From assembly GCA_021464245.1 (NCBI GenBank), contig JADCRB010000042.1, positions 2,897,914 to 2,961,913 of the forward strand: a stretch of DNA of 64,000 bases. The letters run 5' to 3'. The translations under genes were made by a program, and so were the position numbers. The DNA is from Carallia brachiata. Its lineage: Eukaryota > Streptophyta > Magnoliopsida > Malpighiales > Rhizophoraceae. Position 1 is the stretch's first letter. Every line of letters starts with the position of its first letter. Shown here piece after piece: positions 41,014-54,900 of the stretch. The notes under the pieces were generated by a model, which saw only the letters and a program-made list of their open reading frames with translations, had not been told where the DNA came from and searched no databases.

Positions 41014-44000
41014 ATGAAAGGAGGAGATGGGATTGAAGAGAGCAGTGTGAGATTGACAGGTAGTAGTATTAGCAGTGATGGAGGAGGAGTAGGAGGAGGA
41101 GGAGGAGGAGGCAGCTCTAGGTGGGTGGATGGGAGTGAAGTAGACTCTGAGTCACCTTCATGGTCATTGGATGATGAGCAACATGGTAGAGAAGTGTATG
41201 GATCCGTGAGGAGGAGGCTGATAAAGAAGCCCAAGAGGGTTGATTCATTTGATGTTGAAGCAATGGAGGTTGTTGGTGCTCATGATGGCCATCGCTCTAA
41301 GGTATTACCTCCTATTCACATTCTCACCCTTTTTTTTTTTTTTTTTGCTGTATTGAAATTGAAGTATTGAGGGCCACCCTGCACGTATTTCCCTGAATAT
41401 GTGCTCTTCTTAGGGTTCTTTTGGTACTGAGACAAAAGGGGGAAAGTAAATCTGGACAATGTAATTGAAAAAAAAAATGCTGACAAAGATGGAGTAATTT
41501 TCTGTGCCGTAATTTTTAAGTAATTCTTTTTGGTAAAAGAGAAAACTTGGCACTATTATTTGAGGATTGAATGGTGCCCTGAAACCATTCATATATCTCT
41601 TATTAATCTATTGGATACTTGACATATAACCATATGACTTGGAGATGAACGCTGGATGCATTAAACTTTAGCAGGAGCTATTGAGGGGCAGACAGATCAT
41701 TCTAATTTGGTCTAGGCCAGCCTGTTGTGGTGTTCACCCACCATATGCGTCACAGACCACAAAATCTTGTGAGGTTTGACACATCTCGTTTGCGTTTTTG
41801 GTAGAAGTCCTTTAAGAGGTGCGACGTAATATGGAAAACAAGTTTGGAAAGCTGAAATGTCTTTGCAAGATACAGGAACAATTCTGCCATTATAAATACA
41901 AAATCTGTCTAAATGAGATGTCTTTATTCAGTATAACTGCTGGTACTGGACATTCTTTGAGAGTGCAAGTGCTGCTGGTCTTGCTTGCTTCAAAATGCCT
42001 GCGAATACACTTTTCTAGGATTGCTGTGAGATAAGAAAAATACGTCCAATGACCTGATTAATTTTGGCCACTGAAATCAATTGCTTTTGATACATCAGGA
42101 AGCCCTCCCTTTGGCATACACTTACATTGGCCTTTCAAACACTTGGTGTGGTGTATGGTGACATGGGTACGAGCCCTTTGTATGTCTTTGCTGATGTGTT
42201 CAGTAAGGTGCAGATCGAGTCAGAAGTTGATGTCTTGGGGGCTTTGTCAACGGTTATGTACACAATTGCTTTACTTCCTTTAGCAAAATACATTTTTGTA
42301 GTGCTCAAAGCAAATGACAATGGAGAAGGTAAAAGTTATTATGGTTACTGCTCTTCGCATTTTTTTCAGTAAGCTCATGGGTCATGTGTTTGTTAACACA
42401 TTGACGAATCTGATTGTAGGAGGAACATTTGCTCTCTACTCACTGATTTGCAGATATGCCAAGGTTAATAAGCTGCCAAATCATCAGCCAGCTGATGAAC
42501 ATATCTCGAGCTTTAGGCTCAAATTACCCACTCCAGAGTTGGAAAGGGCTTTGTGCATAAAAGAGAACTTGGAAAAAAAGTCGTCCTTGAAAACACTCCT
42601 CTTAATCTTGGTTTTGATGGGAACTTCCATGGTTATCGGGGATGGAATTTTGACCCCGGCAATATCAGGTACGTAGACCCTTAATGTTCTCATAGCATGA
42701 AAAACTCATACTTCAAATTACGCTGAACCAAATTTTCATACTTATGTTTAGCATAAAGTATGGTATTCTGGTGACTGAGCTTGGATCTGCCATTCACCAG
42801 GCAGAACATAAGATTGCCCGAATGCGGGTTCTAATTGACATTATAAAAAATAAAAAAAAAAAAAAAAAAAAAAAAAAGATGGTGCATGCCTGAAAAAAAC
42901 TAGAGGTACTAATGTTTTGCAATGCAAATGCAAGCCTCTGACCATATTCCATGGGCATGTTACAATTAAGTCCAAACACAGTTAAAATCATATTCTAATA
43001 CACATTTTTGGATACCTTAAAATCCCATGCTATTGAAATACTGGCACTAATCTTAACACCCACCCCGCCTCCCCAGACATTAAGTCAAACTGTGGGATTT
43101 ATTCCTGCATAAGCCTTTTCAGTTTCTTTTGTGAAAATGTCAAGATGGACTTGATGGATGAAATGCGAATGTGATGTCCACTGCTCAAAGTTATACGCTT
43201 TGGTACTTGGAGATCTTAACATCTTGCTTGCAGTAGCCTTTTCAGTTTCTTGCGCGAAAACATCAAGATGGGCTTAATGGATGAAATGTGAATGTGATGT
43301 CCATTCTCGCTCAAAGTTATATGCATTTGGTGCTGGAGATCTTAACATCTTGCTTGCAATGGTCTTGTGGCAAGGAAAAAACCTTCCACAGATACAAAAT
43401 AGCCTTCAAGGATTAGTGGAGCTTATTTCAATCAGTCACAAATCATTTTCTCAAATTTTTTTGTCTATATTGTTGTCTAATGTTTTCTTCTTCATTTTGA
43501 TTTTCCTTAAAGGCTAGTTTATCATTCCATTTCAGGCCAGATTAAAGCCTTTCTGAACCTTTCAGTTAGTACTTTATATGCACTATAACGTGTATGAAAT
43601 ATCCTGTGGCCCCTGGTTGGAATTATAGCAATGGTACAGTTCTTTCTGATATGAATTATGACATATTACACAACAATGGTATTAGGTGTCCTGAATGGTA
43701 TTAATGACTTTTGAGACAGCATTGTTACTTGCTCTCTGGAAAAATACTGATGAACGATTGCACATTGTCTGTTGCAGTGATGTCTGCTGTGAGTGGTTTA
43801 CAGGAAGAAATACCTGGATTTGGCACAAGTAGGTATTTTTTCTTTTTTTATTAGGATTCCTATGCTTATTTTCCATGCTTATGCATAAACTTGCGCTGAA
43901 GAACTAGTTATACTGGGTGAAAGAGTTACACCTCATATGATTTAAATATCACGAAATATTGTTCCTGCCAGACAGCACCCAATGACTGTAGGCTAAGATT

Positions 44001-47000
44001 GTGGACTCTTCAATCAGATTTGCTATTGATATGTGTTTGCTTGAGCTGTTATGCCACTGCCTTAATAAATTAATTAGTCATCTCATGAGTATGAACTATT
44101 CTACGAAAAATGTGCTGTACAAAATCTGCATAACAGATATTTAACAGATGCATTGAGGTGGTTAAATGTATATGTTCTGTTTCTTTTTTCTGGTTTCCCA
44201 TTTGACTAATCATTAATAAATGTTTTGATAGGTGTCAAATAATGTGATTGATTTTGTTTACAGCTGCCCTGGTCATTGTTTCAATCATTCTCCTTTTGCT
44301 GCTGTTCAGCATACAGCGGTTTGGGACCGGGAAAGTGGGTTTCATGTTTGCTCCAATACTCTCTCTCTGGTTTTTCTCTCTTGGTGCTATTGGACTTTAT
44401 AATTTGGTGACTCATGATGTTACTGTATTAAGAGCATTCAATCCATATTATATATATCTCTTCTTCAAGAAAAACAGTGTTGATGCATGGTCAGCACTTG
44501 GCGGTTGTGTTCTGTGCATTACAGGTATGTCCTGCTGTTAGCAACATAGCTTGATTAGCTCATTGAATGCTCTGATACTATACTGATTGTTATAACTAGT
44601 GCTTGTTAAAAAACTAATGAATTTCCTTGGGTGCATTCAAAGATTTTCCAGAACAGCCACTTTGCAGTGTCTCTTCATAAAGGATTAGTTTTCCTTGCAT
44701 ATTTTCTAAATGTTCTTCATGGAAACAGATCCCTATAAATAGTCCCTACTGCAATGCTGGTTTGTAGTAGAAGCTAAAATTAATCATAAATTTATGTCCC
44801 ATACTCTTGACTTTTCTGGGTAAAGAAACTTGGATAATCAACTCCACATCCTTTTTTTTTTTTTTCTTTTTTCCTAAAAAAGTTTGCAGCATATTTACAT
44901 TTGACCAACATTGAGCTCTTGGTCTATTTTGTGGTTCCCTCTTGTGAATCCTTTTGTAATTGTCCGTCCTTAATGTGGGGCATTGTGGAGAAGTTGATGG
45001 ACTGATGGACTCAACACAGCCATGTTAATTTATATTGCAAATTTGATATTGGACACTTGAAAAAGAAAATGCATTTTGTTTTGCTCAATTCTTGAATAGA
45101 AAGAATTTTTTTTTTCCTTTTGTCTCCCATTTGGGAACAAATTTGGTACTTGACACTTTGCAACGAAAAATACCTTGATATTGATTAATGCTCAAATAGA
45201 GAGCATCTTATTTGTTTTTCCAGTTTGGGAAAAGACACCAGTTTAAATGTAATACATGATATGCTGTTGCAGGAGCTGAAGCAATGTTTGCTGATCTAGG
45301 GCATTTCTCTGTCAGAGCCATACAGGTTTCTTTCCACGTAACTCTTAATTCTTTATTCCTTCTTTGAGGAATCATTGTCTACATTTTGCTAAACTATGCT
45401 ATATGGATTGCACAGATTGCCTTCACTTGTGTAGTCTTTCCTTGTCTTCTTTTAGCCTATATGGGCCAGGCTTCATATTTAATGAAGTACCCTGATTCTG
45501 CAAGCACAGTATTCTATACTTCTGTGCCAGGTAACTGTTGCAGCTTTAAGTGTTCTCTTTTTGAAGTGTCATGGGTCATATATAGTTTTCATGTTAAGAG
45601 CTGATTTTAACACTAAAGTTCTTGATTTTTTCCAAACCAACAGGTAGTCTTTTTTGGCCGGTCTTCATCATAGCCACACTTGCTGCAATGATTGCTAGCC
45701 AAGCAATGATTTCTGCTACATTTTCATGTGTTAAGCAATCCATGGCACTTGGATGCTTCCCAAGACTAAAGATAATTCACACCTCGAAGAAGCGAATGGG
45801 TCAAATTTACATCCCTGTAATTAACTATTTTTTGATGATCATGTGCATTGTTGTTGTTTCCATCTTCCAGAGCACTACAGACATTGCCAATGCATATGGT
45901 AAGTATCTTATTCCTGCTTCCAATTCCATGATAATATTCTAGGGTTTCAGCAAGCAAATTTGTTCTCTCTAGCCGTTTATCTGCTAAATGTCAATAAATC
46001 AAACAAATAAAAACAATGGTGTCAAATAGGTCCTGGAAGTTATGATGAAAGGAATTGATGCCATATTGTTCAATTGGCTACCTTTTGCTGAGTTATCTCT
46101 CTCTCAATACTTCCTCCCTGCTCTCTCTGATATTGTACCCTTCTTGACGCAATGAAAGAAGTTTTTGTTGTCATTGCTCATATGGTGCTGTTAGTGCCTG
46201 CTAATTTGTGATTCTGATTTCGTGTGTGGGGAAGATCGAGTTTTTCAATTGCACATTTTATTACAGCAAGTAGTCTGATGCAACTAATTTTTTTCTTGCA
46301 GGAATAGCTGAAGTCGGTGTCATGATAGTGAGCACAACACTGGTGACTCTTGTAATGCTTTTAATTTGGCAGACCAACTTGTTTCTGGCCTTGTGTTTCC
46401 CACTTGTATTTGGAACGGTAGAGCTTATCTACATGTCTGCAGTCCTATCAAAAATTAAAGAAGGTGGTTGGCTTCCGCTAGTTTTTGCCACTTGCTTTTT
46501 GTGTGTGATGTACATCTGGAACTATGGGAGTGTGTTGAAGTACCAGAGTGAAGTGAGGGAGAAGATATCCACGGACTTCATGCTTGAGCTTGGTTCATCC
46601 CTTGGAACTGTGAGGGTTCCTGGAATTGGATTGCTATACAACGAGCTCGTCCAAGGTGTTCCCTCAATCTTCGGACAGTTCTTACTTAGTCTTCCAGCGA
46701 TCCACTCCACTGTAATATTTGTTTGTATAAAGTATGTCCCTGTGCCTGTGGTTCCCCAAGAGGAAAGGTTTCTGTTTCGAAGGGTTTGTCCAAAAGACTA
46801 CCACATGTTCCGCTGTGTTGCTCGATACGGTTACAAAGATGTTAGGAAGGAAGATCACCATTTATTCGAGCAACTCTTGGCCGAAAGCCTCGAGAAGTTC
46901 CTACGAAGAGAGGCTCAAGATCTTGCATTGGAGAATGCCAGTGAGATGGACTTGGACAGTATTTCTGTGATGTCCAGGGATTCCGGAGCCCCATTTGGTG

Positions 47001-47344
47001 ATAACCCTGATGAGCTTCGCGTCCCTTTGATGCATGATCAAAAACTTGAAGAACCTGCAGCTTCTACAGTTTCCTTGGCCTTGCCATCGAGTGTCATAGC
47101 AGCAACTGATGAAGATCCAAGTCTGGAGTATGAGCTTTCCGCGTTGCGAGAAGCAATTGATTCAGGATTCACTTATCTGCTTGCTCATGCGGATGTAAGG
47201 GCAAAGAAAAACTCAATTTTCCTCAAGAAGCTGGTCATTAACTACTTTTACGCGTTCCTCAGGAGAAACTGTAGAGGAGGCACTGCCAACCTGAGAGTGC
47301 CCCACATGAACGTCTTGCAAGTTGGGATGACATACATGGTCTAG
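41014..47344 (+). CDS. KUP7: KUP/HAK/KT potassium transporter, KUP7 (POT7) type
   Basis: A membrane carrier that takes up or moves potassium with protons. Exons: 41014-41301, 42103-42328, 42420-42668, 43778-43828, 44264-44524, 45273-45325, 45416-45530, 45644-45898 and 46302-47344, giving 846 residues. The acidic, glycine-rich cytosolic N-terminus carries [17 protein letters not shown] and [16 protein letters not shown], typical of KUP7. The transport core begins at [20 protein letters not shown] and includes [74 protein letters not shown] and [12 protein letters not shown], with about 12 hydrophobic segments. The long cytosolic tail ends [13 protein letters not shown] and LQVGMTYMV. The start of exon 2 is uncertain. 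The nearest AG (CAG before 42099) would break the frame by one base. The AG at 42101-42102 keeps it but costs one residue compared with relatives. Confidence 0.94.
43112..43359 (+). repeat. Tandem duplication of about 124 bp inside KUP7 intron 3
   Basis: Two similar units start with AGCCTTTTCAGTTTCTT at 43112 and 43235. Both contain ATCAAGATGG or GTCAAGATGG, GATGGATGAAATG, GTGATGTCCA, CTCAAAGTTATA and GGAGATCTTAACATCTTGCT in the same order. The unit is intronic and non-coding, and the copies differ by point changes and small gaps. Confidence 0.85.
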
Positions 47345-48511
47345 CTAGTCTCAGCCATTAGAATCCACCATTGTAGCCATCAATATGCTTGTAAAACTTG
47401 AATGCATTTGTTACTGCAAAATAATGGCTGTGGTTTTCAAATTCTTCTTGTCGTCCTCCTCACTCGTCTTCATGTTCAGCATCTGATGATTTCCTGCGCA
47501 ATAAGAAATCTTAGTCTTAGCCGCCTTTTCCAATTTGCAAACTTTATTTTCTGCTCATCCATTTAATGGTGATTCTATGTTAGAATTTAATATACGAATA
47601 TATTCTGTGATTTCACCCGATTTTTTAAATTTTTGGTTGAATAATTTCTTAACATATTGTTCTTTATATATATGAACAAGAAATCACGTCTTCAGATCAC
47701 AACTACAGCAGATGTAATAGAATATGACCCATCATTGAGTCTCATTCAACAATTCAATTTTTAGAATTGAATGATTTATTTACATGATCAAATAATTAAG
47801 GGCTTCATCATTTACATGTTCAGAGGAATTTTCTGAAAAAAATTTTTATAACACAACTAGATTGATTTATTATGTAACTATATAAATTACAAGTGGAATG
47901 AAAAAATTAAAAAAAAAATACAATTGTTTTTTTTTGTTATACAATGAATTCATATAGTTATAAAAAAATTTATAACTCGTTACATTATGAAAATTCTTTC
48001 GGTAATTTTTCCTTCAGACATATATTTTTTTCTAAGAAATAAATAATATAAGAGTGATGTTGGGGGTTGAGTTCTCTCCAAAGCCCAAACACTTTGCCTA
48101 TAAAATTAGCCAGAAGAAGTCCAATTTGCCAGTGGACCTATACACGACTGTGTGATCTACATCATCCACGTATCCTACTCTCGAACAAGGTGGACAAAAA
48201 TAAATAAATGAATAAAAGGGCTCATTATTATATTATTTTGGCCAAAAAAAAAAAAGAAAGAAGGAGAGGTTACATTGCACGTGTGTGAGATAAGATATCA
48301 GAGTCATCTGATATTATTTTTATTTAATTATTTTTTATAAAATAAATTCATATTTAAAATATTATTAAATTTAAATAAACATTTTTTAGATCTAATTGTA
48401 ATAGTAATAAATTTAAAGTTCACTGATCTCTTTGTAGAACCTTTTAACTGTGCTTTCACAATCCTATTTATTTGAAGGTGAGGCAAGGAGGCAGAAACTA
48501 ATGTAAATAGG
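47345..48511. other. KUP7 3' flank and AT-rich spacer
   Basis: The first 200-300 bases should hold the 3' untranslated region of the KUP7-type gene. Beyond this no gene or clear repeat is seen. Confidence 0.45.
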
Positions 48512-48520
48512 AGACCACTA

Positions 48521-48815
48521 CCATTGATCCGTATGGTTTAGTAGTAAGGGATTTGACCGTATTTTACGAAGTCATAAGTTCAAATTATGCGATGATCAAT
48601 AGGTAGGGTTAAATGTATACTCTGTACATGAGATTTCGAACAGTTCTGCGGTAATTTTTGTTGAACTTATCGTAATTTATTCCTTAAACAAGTCTAAAAG
48701 TAAAAATTTACATCCTACCTCGAGTCAGACAAGCACAATATTCTTTAATAAGTTTTTAAGGCTCCACTTTTGTTTATCTATTTAATAAAAAAAAAAAAAA
48801 AAAAAAGAAAAGAAA
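48521..48815 (+). mobile_element. tRNA-like SINE with 9-bp target-site duplication
   Basis: A 295-bp segment is flanked by AGACCACTA (48512-48520 and 48816-48824). It begins with an A-box-like TGGTTTAGTAGTAAGG (about 48533-48548), has a B-box-like AAGTTCAAATTATG about 40 bases later, and ends in a poly-A tail (48787-48806 and beyond). The order A box, B box, body, tail fits a Pol III-transcribed SINE. The short duplication makes the borders a little less certain than for the 1.5-kb and 37-kb copies. Confidence 0.65.
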
Positions 48816-48824
48816 AGACCACTA

Positions 48825-51800
48825 AATTGGTAGCAAGATACCACTTAAGCCGTCAATGAAGTCTTTTATTACAATACGAATAATTATTTAATATAATAGA
48901 CATTAATAATATTCATGTCAGTCCAGCAATCTAAAACCGTGCCATGGGCTCAAGATAATTTATGAGGAGACAGTTTTTGGTTGGAAATTGAGACAAGAGG
49001 GGATTACTATATAGTAGGACCATGAACAGTTGGCTGCCACGGCCATGCCTGCTTTTACTCCATACAGATATTTTTCCACTGAAAATATTAATGATAAGTA
49101 GGCCTCACTACGTTTTGGTTCCGGACAGATTTCAGTTCTGGTACATGTATTGACCGTTGGTCTAATGGTCAAATGATCTTGACCGTTGATCATCAATAGT
49201 CCTCTAGACCCTTTTTTTTTTTTTTTTTTTTTCAATCAATACCGTAGAACCGGCAATTTCAAAGGTCGAACTGTTGGTTTCGGTTCACTTTAGAATTGGC
49301 GGTTCAAGGAGTAGTTTAGGGGGAACTGGGATAGGCCTAACTCCCTGTTCCGGGTGGCCCGAAATTGGGTAGTCTCTAGGCCGGTTCAGGCCCACACAGG
49401 TCAGTTCTGGCTTGTGGCCATATGTAGTTTCCGGATCTTTTTCTCTGTCCACTAATCAACGCTCGGTGAGATTATAGTCATCTTGGCGGTGTTCTTAGAT
49501 GGGTTTAAAGTGAGAGTGGGAGGCGTAATTGATAAAATCTTTTGTGGAACCCCGATACTTTTGAATCCCAGAATCCAGAGGAAGATCTGATTAATGGGTC
49601 TTACAACAGGCTGATATTTGTGGCATTTTAGACAACGGTTTGCTTTTGTCTTTTTGAGGCATGCAAGAGATGGAGAAAAACTCCGGTGGGTTCCCATCGC
49701 TAGGGGATATTTTCATTGCAAAAGCATTTAAGATACTTTACCCAATCGTTAATACTTGACAGAAAAAAGGGTATTGCCTTGTCATTTATCGGTGGATTCT
49801 CTACAAGGAATTTCAATAACAACAGCAACAACAGCAAATCTATAATCTTAAATTTAATTCAGTTCCACTACATGAAACTGCAGGCAAATTGCAGCAAACT
49901 AGGTGCACAACGTTTGGCAAGGTTTTATTGCAACATTTTCCATGATGAAATAAAAATAAAATATTCTTAAACTTTTTAAAATTTTCCACACAGTAATAGA
50001 TAAAAGATATTTATCATCGGACACATCGAAGTTATGGCCGTTATTCAGTAATTATGCACTTTAGTAAGGTCTATGTGTAATACCTTTTGTCCTTTTTTAC
50101 TAATTCACTATCATCCACAACTTAGCTAGCAGTGGAGAAAATTTTGTTGTTTTGATTAGCAGATTTTGCCTCGAGTTGTTTGACATTGGCCATCACTTCA
50201 CACAAAAAACATCACTCCTGTAAAATTAGATATATCACAAACTTTCTGATGCAGACAGAAAAAAATTTGATAAACACTATTATCAGAAGATAAAATTTAA
50301 GTAAATCTAATTAGTTTGTATCAAATCCTATATAGCTATTTAAGTGTGTATTGTCTACTAAATGTGCTTTCTACTGTTTGTCTTTCTCTGGAACTGTCTC
50401 CTACGAATGCTACTTCTCCCAAATAAAAACTTTTTCTTCCTATTGTCTACTAAGGCTGCGACTTCTTTCACACCCTTTCATTCCTAACTAACAGTACAAG
50501 TCAGCACAGTTTCCAGAAATGTAGAAGACCAAAGAGACCAAAAGTAGCAGCTGAATCTGCTAGCCTGCTAGGAGTGAGAGTCTCATCCCACATATTCCAC
50601 TGACCCCCACAGATGAAGTAGCATCGGCGACCATCCGGGGCTTTGGAGTAGCGTCCCATTTCCAATTCCCGGCGTAGCATCCGGAAGGTCCCAATCAGAA
50701 CCCGTCTCTGCCTTCTTAGAAGTGAGGTAAGATTCCAAGGTGGCATTGATATGGATCAATGAACCAGACAAAAGAACATAACAACATGGTTCTATTTTAA
50801 GGTACAAAGATGAATGAAAAATTTGTTTTTATTTTCAGGTTCAAAGATCACCAGTTTTGCAGATGCTCTATTGAATGTAGACTTATAATATTGTAGATTT
50901 GGTGGCTTGGTTATTATGAATATGAACAAATGTAAATAAGGTGAGAAATAGATATTATATTATACAATTCGCTCTTTTCTTTTTTTTTCTTTTTTTTTTA
51001 AGTTACAAAGCAAAAAGACTAATAAATTAAAACATAATTATTGAAACTCGAGGATCAAGCTGTCTCAACACTAGACAGAAAAGCCAATTCACTCTTTTCA
51101 GATCTTAAGTTCCAGTTGTACGGTATTCCCGCAAATTGTAATACTTTGTTTATCAAACAACAGTCACTTTTTTACTTACATTATGAGTTGAGTAATGCAA
51201 GAACAATAATCTTACTAAAAAAATAATTTTAAAATTGCATATCGCTATAATTAGTTTAGTGATAAAGATAAACTTAAAATTATATGAGTTAGGTATATGA
51301 TCTCAACTTTAAATCCCTTTCAATATATTCTATATTTTAAGTAGAAAGTAATAGTTGTGAAATATCTTACTAACTATCCGAAATTTGGCTGAAAAATAAT
51401 TTTGGTAATAAAAACAAAGTGAGGAACCAAATAAAGAGAAGAAAGATTGGCATAACCTTAAGAGTTACAATTATAAAGAGCCACAAAAATAAATTAACCA
51501 ACCAATTTTTTTTTTTATAATAACAAATCAAAATTATTGAAAATGTTTAGTCTCCATTTCTATCTCACTAACCAATACTTATGTAATCGTGCTCTAAAAA
51601 TAGAGGGGAAAATAATGAGTCCTGCGCAATTGCATTGTCAAATGGGGGCCCATTACATTAGTGGGTCCAATCCACTTTCGCAATGACGAGAGTGACTGAC
51701 AGGTGGCGACACCATTAAATTTAGGTTACCGATCAAGACTACTAGACTAGCATTAGTTTAATGTGTACTTTTCAATTTTCTTTCTTTTTTTTGACAACTT

Positions 51801-51898
51801 TTTCGATTTTTTTTTTTTTTAATTTGAAACTTTAGTTTGAGCTTTAGTTTGTATTAGGTTTTGTTTGGCTTCTAGTGCATCACCAGACAGTGCTGTTC
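48825..51898. other. Intergenic DNA, mixed repeats
   Basis: From about 49090 to 49450 the DNA is unusually rich in GGTTC, CCGG and GAACC motifs, and contains a poly-T tract at 49209-49232 that may be an inverted retroposon tail. It looks like a decayed dispersed repeat. At 50500-50760 the minus strand has overlapping frames of about 75-80 codons in balanced composition, but none resembles a known family. No gene can be claimed. Confidence 0.4.
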
Positions 51899-51974
51899 AA
51901 AATCCTGTGGCCGAGCAAAAATTTAACTCTAAGGACAAAATTCTGTGGCCGAACAAAAATTTAAGTCTAAGGAC
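51899..51974 (+). repeat. Two-copy tandem repeat, 38-bp unit
   Basis: Units 51899-51936 and 51937-51974 match at all but three or four positions. Both read AAAATYCTGTGGCCGARCAA, then AAATTTAA and CTCTAAGGAC or GTCTAAGGAC. It lies in intergenic DNA. Confidence 0.9.
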
Positions 51975-54900
51975 CACTTGGAAGCCACCTTGAACCTTCC
52001 ATTTGTTATGTGACCTTCGTGTTTTTCTTTTCTTTTTTTTTTCATTTGTCTTCTGCATCCTAGACTAGAAATTTCAACCTTTCGAATTCCTTCCTAGTAA
52101 ACGTAGGCGTTGGTGCAAGAAAAAAAAAAACGTAGGTGTTTGAATTTGTCCTTCAACCAAAGTCAGCTTAATTAAAATTCACATCTTATGTCATTATGAT
52201 TGTTAATTTTTATATTTCTAATCTTTCGATATACAATCATAATTAATGATGAAATCGCTAATAAAAATATGATAGTTGTAATTGTGTAATGTAGGTTAAA
52301 AATCTCTGAAGATAAATGGCCACTTATATTATGATTTGCGTAGTGTGGCCCATATGGCTGTGACTTCTTTTGTATCTGCTGAGCATTCTCAGTCATTATT
52401 GCACACTTAAATCTTCAAACATTCCAAGACTTCCAAAATAAATATTTATTATTAAGCTCTTAATTGTTTGCTTCCACAAGATCATTTCGCGATTTTTCGA
52501 AATAAACATCTAGAACTCTTAATCGCCTACTTACATAAATATTTATAGAAAAAAAAAATATTTGAATTAATGATATTTAATTTAAAGTCGTGGACATGCA
52601 TGAGAATGTTAGAGTCTGCGATCCCAATCCAGTCAATTGATTGAAGAAAAAAAAAAGAAGAAGAAAGGAATGTACTTTGGAATATGTAAGTATGTGGGCC
52701 TATTGAAGTTGTGGTAGATACGAAAACCCCGTTTCTTGTCTGAGTCCACCGTTTTAGCCCTTCATGCATTTTTTTTTGTGTTTTTCCAATAAGCGTTGAA
52801 GAGCGATTTAAATATTAGTGAGATAAAAAAATTTAAAATTCAAATATTATATATATATCAACCACTTGAGGTAGTTTGCATGGAAATTTAGAGTGTTTTT
52901 TTAAATATTTAGATTTGAATTTCCGTTTCAATAATTCTTCTGACAAATATGTTAAGTATTCTCATTTTAATGTTGAACTTGAAAGATTTAGTAACAGTTG
53001 GATATCAAATTTAAAATTTAGTAATCACTAATGAACTGTAATATAGCTATGCTCGAATTAAATCAGTATTCGAATAGTGAATTTTTTTATAAAAAAAAAT
53101 TAAATGAGAATATTAACAACTAACTCTTAACTTTAATTCATAAATTTAGTAACCTACTAAATAACGATATACATATTTTATGATTAAAAGAAATATCATA
53201 TCTGTCAGAATACGTGGATTGCGATATTGATGAAAGTTAAAATAACACAATCACTTGATAATTACCATTCATTAGTCAAGACTTAAGCCATGCATCAAGC
53301 ATCATGCGTCACTCGTGATTGGAGGCACCATGCGGGAATGCATGCCCAAACTAACCCCTTTAATATACAGACGTACGGCAGTTAAAGCAATACATTCAAG
53401 GTATTATTTTCTATTGGATTATCACGATTAATTATTAAAATAATCATGGAATTTATATCTATAATTTTCGTTAGGATCATGTAATAAAACATTAAAAATA
53501 TATAACCAATCATTATAATGATACAATCTATAAATTTGGGTACAGAGCACACGCATTAAATTTATGACGCTCTTATCAATTTATTGAATGCCTTAGATTC
53601 TTGTAGTTTATATATGTGATCAATGGAGTTATGATTTTTAATTAAAATAAGACTACGTAAATGTTTAGTAGTTTACTTAGATAGCTTTAAAATAATAACA
53701 AATGATATGAGTTATTGAAAAATTGAATTTAAAAAAATATATAAACTGTCAATATTATAAGATAAAATTTTATATTATTATTACTATCTATTTAAAATTG
53801 TGTAATGTTACTCATAAGACTATTGAAAACAATATTTTGTAAATTCTCTATCTGTGAAGTCGATAATTGGTTTTCTAGTAACATTTACTCTCTCTCTCTC
53901 TTTTTTTTTGAAAAAGTAGGAATAAATATGCTCTTCGTTTTAAAAAATAAAAAAAGGAATGGTGTTCCGATAATCTCACGAGAGAGAATTGCACTTATAT
54001 TTAGGGATGGTGCACCTAATCAAATTGGTTATGACATTGAGAGTATAAGCTAGATATACGTTTAGTTCTAACAAACACTTGATAATACTTAAACTTGAGA
54101 ATTCATGATTGATACATTCAGCACTTACTATTAAATGACAACAAGTAGCAGATACTCATCTATAAAAGATGCCAGCAATAATATTGTTTTAGACTACTCA
54201 AACATTAGAATGTGGCTCTAACCAGATATCACATAATCCAAGCTATACCAACGCCTAGCTGCTTCCGGATTGTCCGTAGAAGATCAAATTAAGGAGCAGA
54301 TAGAAATCGGGTATGCTCAAGCTTTATGATTGCGGGGCATGCATATGAACTCGAACTTTAAATTGTGTTGGATAAGCTTACGATCTCATGTTTGAATCCT
54401 CTTAGAGTAATTTATGTTTCAAGCGGATAGGATAAACATATGAGGATCAATACATGTTTCAATTTTTTTTTATCTCGATTGGTATTTTTAATGCAATAAA
54501 ATTAATATTTTGTAACAAAAATTAGAAATTGTTATTTTTTAATTATAAATGTTATCAATTTTTTGTAAAAATTATTAATTTATTTAATTCAAGATACTAA
54601 TTGAGGCATTCAAAATTAGCATGCAAATAATATATATATATAAGCATGGTGTTATAGATGTTTGTTTCTGGAAGGGAGGCTGGGGGGACCATTGCTAAAA
54701 AATTAAGGTGGTCCAGTCTATTGCTTATAAGTTTGGTTGTCTATTATCGCTTAGCTGCTCGACGGTCCCATCTCTGAATTGCTTAATAACCTGTAAACCA
54801 CTTCCTGCATGCAGCGTGATGTTTGCCTGACCTAATTAGCAATGCTTCGTATGGCTGTAGTAAAATATGTTTGTTTATACAGCGGTGGTCTTTGGCAACG

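Noticed and set aside
42846..42878. Poly-A tract in a KUP7 intron as a retroposon tail
   Set aside because: No flanking target duplication or recognisable body was found upstream of it.
50501..50807. Overlapping minus-strand frames of 74-81 codons with balanced composition
   Set aside because: The frames match no family I recognise and two overlapping frames compete. No splice partners were found.
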